A DNA stretch of 7,203 nucleotides from Akkermansia muciniphila (GTDB lineage Bacteria > Verrucomicrobiota > Verrucomicrobiia > Verrucomicrobiales > Akkermansiaceae): NCBI GenBank assembly GCA_945870545.1, contig CAMBTF010000083.1, positions 1 through 7,203 of the forward strand. The letters are read 5' to 3'. A program made the translations under genes and the position numbers. Below the pieces are notes generated by a model. It searched no databases and was not told the DNA's origin. It saw nothing but the letters and a program-made list of their open reading frames with translations. Positions 1 to 6,494 of this stretch are shown in pieces. Position 1 is the first letter of the stretch. Every line of letters begins with the position of its first letter.

Positions 1-2
1 AC

Positions 3-1781
3 AAAGTTTTCACCCTTTCCGACGGGACGAAATCCATCCTCGGGGAGCTCGATACCAAGGTGGTCATCCGCTACTACGCATCCCGTAATGCCGACTACAC
101 ACCCGGCCAGCTCAAGCTGCACATCCGCCGCGTGGACGATCTGCTCAAGGAATATAAGAACCTTTCGAATGACAAAATTCGCATCGAGAACATCGATCCG
201 GAGCCTGACACCGATGCGGAGGACTCGGCCAATCTAGACGGCATCCGTTCCATCGACGAACAAGGAACCCTTTACCTCGGCATCGCCGTCTCCGCCCTGG
301 ATAAGAAGGTGGTGCTGCCATTCCTGAATCCCGGTGAGGAAACGATGCTGGAATACCAGATTTCCAAGGCCATCGCCGAGGTGACCACGCCCGTGAAACC
401 CGTCATTGGCATCATGTCCGCCTTCGATCTTGCCGGTATGCCGGCGATGATGCCCGGCCAGCAGCCGCTGCAGCCGTGGGTGATTTACCAACAGCTCAAG
501 GAATCCTTCGACCTCCGGGATCTGGGCATGACACCGGAAAAAATCGACCCGAATGAGATCAAGGTCTTGTTCCTTTTCCACCCAGCAGAGATAACGAAGG
601 AAGCGGAGTTCCTGGTGGATCAATACCTGCTCAACGGCGGCACGGTGGTCGCATGCCTTGACGCGTTTTCTGTTGCCGCACAGATGCTCGGCGGACAGCC
701 GAACCCGATGACCGGCCAACCCGGCGGCGCGCCGGTCTCCTCCACTCTCCCGACATTGCTTTCGGCATGGGGCCTGGAGTTCGTCTCCGACAAGGTCTTG
801 GCGGATCCCATCCACGCCACCCTTCTAGGCGGCGAGCGCAAGGGCATTGCTGTCCTTAGTCTCCCGCAGAGCGCGATGCCGCAAAAGGACAACATCATCA
901 CCAAGGCCATCGATTCCATCACGCTCTACCTTCCCGGCGCCTTCAAGCGCACGTCTGGCGGCGGAGTTTCCACGAATTCCCTCGTCCGTTCCTCCACAGG
1001 AGCCGGCTTCGTCGATCCCACGAAAGCCTCGCGCCTAGATCCTTCGCTCGACACCAGCCTGAAGGCGGACGGCACTGCCTATGATTTGATTACCCACCTC
1101 TCCGGAAATTTCAAAACCGCTTTCCCGGAAGGCAAGCCCAAGGCGGAGGAACCCGAGCCAGCCCCAACGGAGGAGAAAAAGGAAGAGGTCGAGAAACCCA
1201 AGGACGAATCCCTGAAAGAGGCCGTCAAGCCTGGCAACGTGTTCCTCATCGCGGATATCGACGCTTTCTACGACCGCTTCGCCTACAACGTCCAGAACTT
1301 CGGCGGTATGCAGATGGCCACCCCCATGAATGGTAACGCTAGCTTGCTTTTTAACCTACTGGATCAGGCAGTCGGCTCGAAATACCTGATTGGCTCGCGC
1401 TCCCGCGCCGCCACACGCAAGCCGTTCACGGTCATCAAGGAGATGGAAGCTGAGTTTGAAAAGAAAGTCGGAGGCAAGATCGAGGAGTTCGAGCAGAAGC
1501 AGAGCGAAGCCATCAACAAGCTGCAGGAGCTACAGGCGCAGCGTGGCGAATCCTCCAGCCCTTTTGGGACACCCGAACAAAAAGCGGAGATTGCAAAACT
1601 GCAGGAACAGCGTGTGGTTTACTCCCGCCTCATCCGCGAGCAGCAAAAGGAACTCCGCCGAGAGAAAGACAAACTGGGCGGTAAGATCACCCTCCTCAAT
1701 GTCGCCGCCATGCCGGCGCTGGTCATCCTTGTCGGCCTGGGTCTCTTCCTGAAACGCCGATCCTCCACCCGCGCGAGATAG
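3..1781 (+). CDS. GldG-family ABC-transporter auxiliary protein, 5' end outside window
   Basis: This is the C-terminal 592 residues of a GldG-like protein (ABC_transp_aux / DUF7088 type). Such proteins are the membrane-anchored extracytoplasmic partner of an ABC-2 type transporter; the substrate is unknown. The reading frame is open to the left edge, and the first residues (KVFTLSDGTKSIL) already match the usual start of the GldG N-terminal domain, so the GTG at 60 is not the true start. Probably a few tens of residues with an N-terminal membrane helix are missing. Counting from the codon at position 3: family-like segments are YLGIAV..LPFLNPG..EYQISKAI (91-125), PWVIYQQLKESFDL (158-171), VLFLFHPAEIT (188-198) and DQYLLNGGTVVACLD (206-220). 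A Glu/Lys/Pro-rich linker follows at 376-409, then a charged coiled coil (about 475-558), a single membrane helix (about 564-583) and a basic tail. The DUF4340 gene downstream is its usual partner. Family assignment is firm; a role in gliding is not implied. Confidence 0.88.
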   Translation, partial: KVFTLSDGTKSILGELDTKVVIRYYASRNADYTPGQLKLHIRRVDDLLKEYKNLSNDKIRIENIDPEPDTDAEDSANLDGIRSIDEQGTLYLGIAVSALDKKVVLPFLNPGEETMLEYQISKAIAEVTTPVKPVIGIMSAFDLAGMPAMMPGQQPLQPWVIYQQLKESFDLRDLGMTPEKIDPNEIKVLFLFHPAEITKEAEFLVDQYLLNGGTVVACLDAFSVAAQMLGGQPNPMTGQPGGAPVSSTLPTLLSAWGLEFVSDKVLADPIHATLLGGERKGIAVLSLPQSAMPQKDNIITKAIDSITLYLPGAFKRTSGGGVSTNSLVRSSTGAGFVDPTKASRLDPSLDTSLKADGTAYDLITHLSGNFKTAFPEGKPKAEEPEPAPTEEKKEEVEKPKDESLKEAVKPGNVFLIADIDAFYDRFAYNVQNFGGMQMATPMNGNASLLFNLLDQAVGSKYLIGSRSRAATRKPFTVIKEMEAEFEKKVGGKIEEFEQKQSEAINKLQELQAQRGESSSPFGTPEQKAEIAKLQEQRVVYSRLIREQQKELRREKDKLGGKITLLNVAAMPALVILVGLGLFLKRRSSTRAR

Positions 1782-1784
1782 AGT

Positions 1785-1860
1785 TCGAAGTTAGAGGTTA
1801 TCCGTTAAATGGACATCCTCTTACCAAGAACCAATAACAGATAACTTCTAACATTTTCGA
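1785..1860. repeat. Heptad-phased inverted repeat filling the GldG-DUF4340 gap
   Basis: The left arm 1790-1807 carries GTTA at 1790, 1797 and 1804. The right arm 1835-1852 carries TAAC at 1835, 1842 and 1849. Both therefore have an exact 7-nt period. Folded together, the 18-nt arms give 16 Watson-Crick pairs, one G-U pair and one mismatch, around a 27-nt loop (1808-1834). A further 5 bp (TCGAA at 1785-1789 with TTCGA at 1856-1860) extends the stem after a 3-nt bulge. The element begins 3 nt after the upstream stop codon and ends 9 nt before the next ATG, so it occupies nearly the whole gap. Function is unknown. It could act as an intercistronic mRNA hairpin or be a dispersed repeat. Confidence 0.75.
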
Positions 1861-1869
1861 CAGAAAAAC

Positions 1870-3174
1870 ATGAAACCCCGCACCGTCATCATCCTCTGGA
1901 TCGTCGCACTCGTTCTCGGCGCATCCATCTATCTCGTGAAACAATCCGCTTCCGGTCAGGACAAGAACGCTACAAACCGCACGCCCGGACAAACCTTGCT
2001 TGCCGATTTTGCCGCCGACAAAGCCGAGACCATCGAGATCTCCGGTGCGGAACAATCCGTCACGCTAGCCTCGAAAGATGGAAAATGGACGGTTGCCCAG
2101 CGCGACAACTTCCCCGCCAACAGCCGCAACATCAATGACCTGCTCCGCACGCTCGCCGAGCTGAAGGTTGCGCAGGGTATCGAGGCCGGTCCGTCGTTCG
2201 CCCCGCGCTTCGGCATGGATGAGAAATCCTCCGCTGCGGAAACGCGCGGCCTCACCGCCGTTTTCAAGGACTCATCCGGAAAGGAACTCGCGAAGGTATC
2301 CTTCGGAAAAAACCTGGATGCGGCGGCATCGAACTCGCCCTTCGGCGGCGGGGCGACGGGTCGCTTCGTCCGTAATCACTCAGACGAATCCGGTTTCTAT
2401 GCCGTTTCCGAGGTCTTCGGCACCCTTTCCGAAGATCCCAAGAACTGGCTTTCCGAGGACTTCATCAAGGTCGAAAAAATCAAGGGGATCTCGGTCACGA
2501 AACCCGGCTCCGATGAGAAGGAATGGGAGTTCACCCGCGCCGATGAAAACGCAGATTTCGCCTTCACCGAGGCATACCCCGGCGTGAAGACGGATGCCGC
2601 TGCCACCACGCCGCTGAAATCCCTATTCTCATTCTCGCGTTTCGACGACGTCGTGCCCGCCGCCGAGGTGGAGAAAAAGGCGACGCCCGAAAAACTCCAG
2701 AAAGCGGTCATCACCACCTTCGAGGGCTTCACCTACAGGATCACCCTCCAGCCTGCGAAACCCGCTGCCGCGAAAGAGGGGGCAGAGGCTCCAGCCGCTA
2801 CCGATAACTACCTGATGACCGTCGCCATCGAGGCCGATCTCGCCAAGGAGCGCAAGAAGCCCGAAGGCGAGAAAGCGGAGGAGGCCGAAGCCGCCCAGAA
2901 AATCTTCGACGACCGACTCAAGGCGCTCGCTGATCGTCTTGAGAAAACCAAGGCTCTGGAAAGCCGTACTTTTGAGGTGAGCAAATTCACCATCGATGCT
3001 CTCTTGAAAAACCGCACCGAATTCATGGACAAAGGCCCCGGCCCGGGAGTCGCCGCGCCTCCCATACCCGAAGGGATCTCCGCATTCACCCCGCCCGTGG
3101 AAATCCCGGCGCAGCCCGCTCCGGAGGAGGCTTCACCCGCCCAACCCGCCGCGCCGGAAAAACCGTCCGAATAG
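1870..3174 (+). CDS. DUF4340 domain membrane-anchored protein
   Basis: This 434-residue protein has one N-terminal membrane helix (residues 5-23, after MKPR) and a long soluble part, probably periplasmic. It resembles DUF4340 proteins, which are commonly encoded just downstream of GldG-like ABC-transporter subunits; their molecular function is not established. Visible landmarks are GKWTV (71-75) followed by FPANSRNINDLLRTLAELK (81-99), the start of a typical DUF4340 unit; KNWLSEDFIKVEKIKGISV (191-209), which resembles the start of a second unit; Ala/Glu-rich low-complexity segments (about 296-312 and 328-345); a segment RTFEVSKFTIDALLK (366-380); and a Pro/Ala/Glu-rich tail from about 390 to the end. 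The ATG at 1870 is preferred because it directly precedes the membrane helix. No Shine-Dalgarno sequence precedes it (cgacagaaaaac). It lies 88 nt after the GldG-like gene and is probably co-transcribed with it, with the heptad hairpin in between. Confidence 0.82.
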   Translation: MKPRTVIILWIVALVLGASIYLVKQSASGQDKNATNRTPGQTLLADFAADKAETIEISGAEQSVTLASKDGKWTVAQRDNFPANSRNINDLLRTLAELKVAQGIEAGPSFAPRFGMDEKSSAAETRGLTAVFKDSSGKELAKVSFGKNLDAAASNSPFGGGATGRFVRNHSDESGFYAVSEVFGTLSEDPKNWLSEDFIKVEKIKGISVTKPGSDEKEWEFTRADENADFAFTEAYPGVKTDAAATTPLKSLFSFSRFDDVVPAAEVEKKATPEKLQKAVITTFEGFTYRITLQPAKPAAAKEGAEAPAATDNYLMTVAIEADLAKERKKPEGEKAEEAEAAQKIFDDRLKALADRLEKTKALESRTFEVSKFTIDALLKNRTEFMDKGPGPGVAAPPIPEGISAFTPPVEIPAQPAPEEASPAQPAAPEKPSE

Positions 3175-3181
3175 GCTCGGA
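3166..3181 (+). terminator. Possible weak terminator hairpin at the DUF4340 stop
   Basis: TCCGA (3166-3170) pairs with TCGGA (3177-3181) around the 6-nt loop ATAGGC, which contains the TAG stop codon. The sequence just downstream (ttcgcttctt) is pyrimidine- and T-rich. The stem is only 5 bp plus a possible G-U pair, so this is a weak candidate. It would separate the transporter operon from the next transcription unit. Confidence 0.3.
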
Positions 3182-3189
3182 TTCGCTTC

Positions 3190-3218
3190 TTGGATTCCCG
3201 TCCGGATCACGCTAGCTT
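3190..3218 (+). promoter_or_regulatory. Candidate sigma70-type promoter for the small-protein/nucleotidyltransferase unit
   Basis: A -35-like TTGGAT (3190-3195) is separated by exactly 17 nt from a -10-like TAGCTT (3213-3218). Each matches the consensus only partly (4/6 and 3/6). It sits in the 57-nt gap after the DUF4340 stop. Transcription would begin near 3225, leaving a leader of about 7 nt before the ATG at 3232. That agrees with the absence of any Shine-Dalgarno sequence. The assignment comes from sequence inspection only. Confidence 0.35.
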
Positions 3219-3231
3219 GTGCAAGTTTCCG

Positions 3232-3510
3232 ATGCCGAATCCCCACGACCATCCCACCGCGCTCAAGGATCTTCAGGACTCCATCTACCGGGAGAAAGTT
3301 CTGCGTGCGCGGGCGATGACTACGGAAGAACGGATTTCCGCTGTTCTCGAACAATCCGAACTCCAGTTCGGAATGATGCTCGCGGGCGCCATGGCGCGTC
3401 TCGGGACGGACGATAAAAACCTCGGATGGCAGGAAGTAAGGAAAGGACTGGATCGTCTCGACCGGGTTCGTGAGCACGGCCTCTATTCAAAAACCAAACC
3501 TGCCGCCTGA
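3232..3510 (+). CDS. Small helical protein of unknown function paired with a nucleotidyltransferase
   Basis: This is a 92-residue protein that I cannot assign to a named family. The ATG at 3232 is chosen over the in-frame TTG at 3190 because the latter falls inside the candidate -35 element and would add a non-helical leader. After a His/Pro-rich N-terminus the protein looks entirely alpha-helical: LKDLQDSIYREKVLRARAM (11-29), TTEERISAVLEQSELQFG (30-47), MMLAGAMARLG (48-58) and GWQEVRKGLDRLDRVREHG (65-83). It has no signal peptide or membrane segment and is rich in Arg, Glu and Leu, as expected for a cytoplasmic partner protein. Its TGA overlaps the ATG of the nucleotidyltransferase gene by one base (TGATG), so the two are very likely translated in a coupled way. 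An antitoxin-like or regulatory partner role is inferred from this arrangement only. An R75-x6-H82 spacing formally fits the HEPN RX4-6H motif, but the protein is short for a HEPN domain. Confidence 0.72.
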   Translation: MPNPHDHPTALKDLQDSIYREKVLRARAMTTEERISAVLEQSELQFGMMLAGAMARLGTDDKNLGWQEVRKGLDRLDRVREHGLYSKTKPAA

Positions 3511-4073
3511 TGGACATCGCAAACATCGCGACGCAGGTTCTGGAGAGGATCGAAAGCACGGGAGTGCCCTACATGCTTTTCGGCGCCATCGCCGCCGGTG
3601 CCCATGGAATCCCTCGATCAACCCGCGATGTTGATTTTCTCGTTCCGGTCACAACCGGTGGTGGGGTCAACGCGATCATCAAGGCTCTCGATGATATTGT
3701 CATTTTCGAGCAGCAAGCCGTCTTCGACACGCTTACATGGGGAAAACGCCATGTCGGACAAACGCTCTCCCCGCCGCCCGTGAAAATCGAACTCTTCGAG
3801 CTTTTCGATGACCTTTTCGTAATGCAGGAATTCGGGCGGAGGCAGCAAATTTTCATACCGATCCTGAACTGCAAGGGCTGGGTTCCCACCGCGGAGGATG
3901 TCATCGTCCAAAAAATTAGGTGGGGTCGCGACAAGGATTTAGCGGATGTTACCGACATCCTTGCTGTGCAAGGAACGGATAAACTCGACATGCCCTACAT
4001 CCAAAACTGGTGCGCCATCCACAAGACCACTGACCGGCTCGAAGCGGCGCTTGCGATCATTCCGCCACTTTGA
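3510..4073 (+). CDS. Nucleotidyltransferase-fold protein (MNT/AbiEii-like)
   Basis: This 187-residue cytoplasmic protein carries the hallmarks of the DNA polymerase beta-type nucleotidyltransferase fold. The segment LFGAIAAGAHGIPRSTRDVDFLV (residues 23-45) holds a G-A in place of the more usual G-G or G-S, then the metal-binding pair D40 and D42. E94 (VKIELFE) is the likely third acidic residue. The C-terminal segment AEDVIVQKIRWGRDKDLADV (128-147) is the conserved helix-turn region seen in AbiEii-like and related nucleotidyltransferases, with K135, R140 and D146 as key positions. Members of this broad group include toxins that transfer nucleotides to tRNA or proteins, antitoxins of HEPN/MNT pairs, and uncharacterised enzymes, so the substrate cannot be named here. 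The start overlaps the stop of the small upstream gene, and there is no Shine-Dalgarno sequence. A strong hairpin surrounds the stop codon. Fold assignment is good; a toxin role is speculative. Confidence 0.82.
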   Translation: MDIANIATQVLERIESTGVPYMLFGAIAAGAHGIPRSTRDVDFLVPVTTGGGVNAIIKALDDIVIFEQQAVFDTLTWGKRHVGQTLSPPPVKIELFELFDDLFVMQEFGRRQQIFIPILNCKGWVPTAEDVIVQKIRWGRDKDLADVTDILAVQGTDKLDMPYIQNWCAIHKTTDRLEAALAIIPPL

Positions 4074-4085
4074 TCGCGGAATGAT
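4056..4085 (+). terminator. Perfect 10-bp hairpin around the nucleotidyltransferase stop
   Basis: ATCATTCCGC (4056-4065) and GCGGAATGAT (4076-4085) are perfect reverse complements around a 10-nt loop that contains the TGA stop (4071-4073). The left arm is part of the last codons (Ile-Ile-Pro-Pro). No T-tract follows (gggttgaag), so it is not a classical intrinsic terminator. It could end transcription with help, protect the 3' end of the mRNA, or mark an RNA-processing site. The structure is certain at sequence level; the function is inferred. Confidence 0.5.
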
Positions 4086-4125
4086 GGGTTGAAGATTGCC
4101 TTGTGACGGATCAGTCTCCGCGCGG

Positions 4126-5547
4126 ATGGATCAGCCCGGAATTTCGGTGGAGGCGAGCGAGCGGGTCGAGGAGATCCGGTTGGGCGGAAAGCTCGGCGGC
4201 ATGACTCTGGCGATGCAGGTGCTCACGCTGGCGTTCTGGCCCTTGCTAGAGCAAATACTGGCGTTTTTCGTGGGGACGACGGACATCCTCATCGCCGGGC
4301 GGATGGCGGTGGGCGAGGAAAGGGTGGCCATCCTTGATGCGATGGCGCTGGGTGGTTATGTCGGCTGGTTTATCTACATTTTCCAAGGCGCGGTATCGAC
4401 TGGGGTGATGGCGCTTGTTTCCCGCGCGGTCGGGGCGAAGGAGTTTAAGCTCGCGGACATAGCGCTAGGGCAGGGGATGTGGCTGGGCGCGCTGGCAGGC
4501 GTGGCCGCTTACCTGATCCTAATGGTCGGGACGGTGCCGCTGATCGGATGGATGGGGCTGAGTCCGGCGGCGGCGATTCATGCGGAATCCTACATCCACA
4601 TGCTCGCCTGGTCCGGGCCGGTGGCGGGGGCGATGTTCGCGGTGAACGCGGCCTTGCGCGGCTCCGGCGATACGAAGACGCCGTTCCTCGCGATGGTGGT
4701 GGTGAACCTTGTGAATATGGGGACGAGTGCGCTGTTTGTGTTCGGACCGGCGCCGTTCGGCGGGATGGGAGTGGAGGGGATCGCGCTCGGTACGGTGATC
4801 GGCTGGATCGCGGGCTTGCTCACGGTGGTGGTAATGCTCGCGTTGAAAAAAACAGAAGGTCTGCGCTGGACTCGTGAGGGGCTTCTTTTTCATGGCGAGA
4901 CGATGCTTCGGATCTGGCGGATCGGCGTGCCGCAGGCGGTCGAGATCGCGGGAATGTGGGTGATCCATTCCTACGGGCTACGCGTGATCTCGAACCTCAA
5001 CAACGAGGGGGCGCTGGGCGCACACTTCATCGCGGTGCGCCTGGAGTCGATGAGTTATCTGCCCGGCTTCGCGATCGCGGCGGCGGCAGCGGCTCTCACC
5101 GGACAATACCTCGGCGCGGGTTCCAGGGAAATGGCCGTCCGGGCCGTTCGTTTCTCGTGGATGCTCGCCGTAGGCATCATGTTTTTCATGGGTCTTTGTT
5201 TTCTTTTCGGAAGGTCGTGGCTCATTGGGATGATGGCTCCCGGCAGCGATCTTCACGGCGATCTTGCCGGACCCTTGCTGGTGGTGTGCGCGTTCGCGCA
5301 GCCGTTTTTCGCCACATGTATCATCCTGAAAACGACCATGCGCGGCGCGGGCGCGACGAGGATGGTGATGACCCGGGCGTTCGGTAGCATGCTGTTTTTC
5401 CGCGTCGGCGTTCTGTGGCTGCTGGCGCGGCTCGACATGGTTTCCCTGACAGGCGTATGGATCGTGCTGAGCCTTGATCTGGTTACGCAGGCCCTCGTGT
5501 TCGCGAGGCTACATTTCCGTGGAAAATGGCTGGAAGCGAAGGTATGA
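4126..5547 (+). CDS. MATE-family efflux transporter
   Basis: This is an inner-membrane multidrug and toxic compound extrusion transporter, in which drug or metabolite export is driven by Na+ or H+. From the ATG at 4126 it is 474 residues, normal for the family, with about 12 hydrophobic segments. The two-fold internal repeat of MATE proteins is visible: ALVSRAVGAKE (96-106) mirrors ALTGQYLGAGSRE (323-335), and AALRGSGDTKTP (175-186) mirrors TTMRGAGATR (403-412). FFVGTTDILIAGRM (47-60) is the typical first-helix region, and GVPQAVEIAG (267-276) opens the second half. An in-frame TTG at 4096 could add 10 residues, but the ATG gives the usual short cytoplasmic N-terminus. Neither start has a Shine-Dalgarno sequence. 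It follows the nucleotidyltransferase gene by 52 nt and the hairpin there, and converges with dapF. Substrate is unknown; it could equally be called NorM/DinF-like. I assign no symbol. Confidence 0.9.
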   Translation: MDQPGISVEASERVEEIRLGGKLGGMTLAMQVLTLAFWPLLEQILAFFVGTTDILIAGRMAVGEERVAILDAMALGGYVGWFIYIFQGAVSTGVMALVSRAVGAKEFKLADIALGQGMWLGALAGVAAYLILMVGTVPLIGWMGLSPAAAIHAESYIHMLAWSGPVAGAMFAVNAALRGSGDTKTPFLAMVVVNLVNMGTSALFVFGPAPFGGMGVEGIALGTVIGWIAGLLTVVVMLALKKTEGLRWTREGLLFHGETMLRIWRIGVPQAVEIAGMWVIHSYGLRVISNLNNEGALGAHFIAVRLESMSYLPGFAIAAAAAALTGQYLGAGSREMAVRAVRFSWMLAVGIMFFMGLCFLFGRSWLIGMMAPGSDLHGDLAGPLLVVCAFAQPFFATCIILKTTMRGAGATRMVMTRAFGSMLFFRVGVLWLLARLDMVSLTGVWIVLSLDLVTQALVFARLHFRGKWLEAKV

Positions 5548-5569
5548 CCGGATTTAGGGAACTCCGGTC
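5546..5569 (+). terminator. Hairpin overlapping the MATE gene stop
   Basis: GACCGGA (5546-5552) pairs perfectly with TCCGGTC (5563-5569) around a 10-nt loop. The left arm starts inside the TGA stop codon (5545-5547). The following sequence (ctggatgttctt) is only mildly T-rich. It is a plausible transcript end for the MATE gene in a gap between convergent genes, but not a textbook terminator. Confidence 0.4.
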
Positions 5570-5667
5570 CTGGATGTTCTTAAGGTCGGAAATTCGATGG
5601 GATACGGAGGCGCGCCGTCATTTCACTCCGGGATCCGCGGTGTAGCGCCCGCAGCTGGCCGCAGCGA
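5548..5667. other. Gap between convergent MATE and dapF genes
   Basis: These 120 nt lie between the stop codons of the two converging genes. Apart from the hairpin at its left end, I see no convincing gene, repeat or RNA. The GC-rich stretch at 5636-5665, just downstream of dapF, allows only 4-bp stems. No heptad repeat is present here, unlike in the two same-strand gaps. Confidence 0.6.
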
Positions 5668-6486
5668 TCAGATCTCGATCTCGCCTTCGAAAACGAAATC
5701 AGCCGGGCCGGTGAGGGTTACCTTGGAGAATGAGTTTTCACCGATTTTCTCGAAGCCGATGGTCAAGGTGTCGCCGCCCTCGACATCCACTTTCACAGGT
5801 GATTCCGCACCGGTGAGGAGATGATGGATGAGGGCGGAAGCGACCATGCCGGTGCCGCAGGCGAGAGTCTCGTCCTCGACACCGCGCTCGTAGGTGCGGA
5901 TCGAGATGTGGCCGGGGGAGAGGACTTTCGCAAAGTTCGCGTTCGTGCCCGCGGGGGCGAAGTGCGGATGGTGGCGGATCGTGTGGCCGTGGTTGAAGAC
6001 ATCGGTGTTTTCCAGGTCGTCCACGAAGCTCACCACGTGGGGGACTCCGGTGTTCACGAAATGCAGGTCGCCCGCGAAGCCGTCGATACTCGCTGGGCAA
6101 TTCAGCTCAAGATCCTTCGGATCGGACATCGCGATACGGACATCGTCGCCGATGATTTCCGCCGTCAGAGTTCCTGCGATCGTTTCAAAGCTGACGCTGT
6201 CGGGCAGTTCCTCCTCCCCCGAAAGGTGGGCAGTGAAGAATCCGAAGCAGCGCGCGCCGTTGCCGCACATCTCCGCCTCGCCGCCGTCGGCGTTGTAGTA
6301 GCGGAATTTGTAGTCCGCGCCCTTTTCCGCAGGCTCCACGACGAGCAGGCCGTCGGCTCCGATGCCGCGGTGGCGGTCGCAGAGCGCGGCAATCGTGTCC
6401 TCATCGAGGGAGATGGAGAGATCGCGGTTGTCGATGACGATGAAGTCATTGCCCGCGCCGTTCATTTTGTAAAAGTGTAGGAGCAT
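5668..6486 (-). CDS. dapF: Diaminopimelate epimerase
   Basis: DapF converts LL-2,6-diaminopimelate to the meso form in the cytoplasm. This is the penultimate step of lysine synthesis and supplies meso-DAP for peptidoglycan. The 272-residue length is normal. The N-terminal signature FYKMNGAGNDFIVID (5-19) fixes the start at the ATG at 6486. The first active-site cysteine is C74 in NADGGEAEMCGNGARC (65-80), and the second is C210 in ERGVEDETLACGTG (200-213); both catalytic residues are thus present. The substrate-binding stretches NTGVPHVV (145-152) and GTNANFAKV (180-188) are also intact. No Shine-Dalgarno sequence precedes the ATG. It lies 141 nt downstream of trpA on the same strand, with a heptad inverted repeat and a possible terminator between. 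The gene appears complete and functional. Confidence 0.97.
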   Translation of the reverse strand: MLLHFYKMNGAGNDFIVIDNRDLSISLDEDTIAALCDRHRGIGADGLLVVEPAEKGADYKFRYYNADGGEAEMCGNGARCFGFFTAHLSGEEELPDSVSFETIAGTLTAEIIGDDVRIAMSDPKDLELNCPASIDGFAGDLHFVNTGVPHVVSFVDDLENTDVFNHGHTIRHHPHFAPAGTNANFAKVLSPGHISIRTYERGVEDETLACGTGMVASALIHHLLTGAESPVKVDVEGGDTLTIGFEKIGENSFSKVTLTGPADFVFEGEIEI

Positions 6487-6494
6487 GTGGTTGG

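Noticed and set aside
60..62. GTG as the start codon of the GldG-like gene
   Set aside because: The frame is open to the left edge, and the upstream codons encode a family-typical TLSDGTKSIL stretch, so the real start is outside the window.
1336..3219. The 11-nt sequence ACGCTAGCTTG occurs at 1336-1346 and 3209-3219
   Set aside because: Several 11-nt matches are expected by chance in 7.2 kb. The first copy is inside a coding region, so this is not evidence of a shared regulatory site.
3286..3480. HEPN domain in the small protein, based on R75-x6-H82
   Set aside because: The spacing fits RX4-6H only formally, the protein is shorter than a normal HEPN domain, and Arg is frequent in it, so a chance match is likely.
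4519..4968. Open frames on both strands within the MATE gene
   Set aside because: They overlap a complete, well-conserved MATE coding region and encode Arg/His/Pro-rich sequences typical of out-of-frame GC-rich DNA.
5636..5667. GC-rich stretch downstream of dapF as an intrinsic terminator on the minus strand
   Set aside because: Only 4-bp stems can be formed and no T-tract follows.
5821..6480. Long open frame of 219 codons opposite dapF
   Set aside because: It lies antisense to an intact dapF with full catalytic motifs, and its translation has no recognisable domain. It is a shadow of dapF codon bias.
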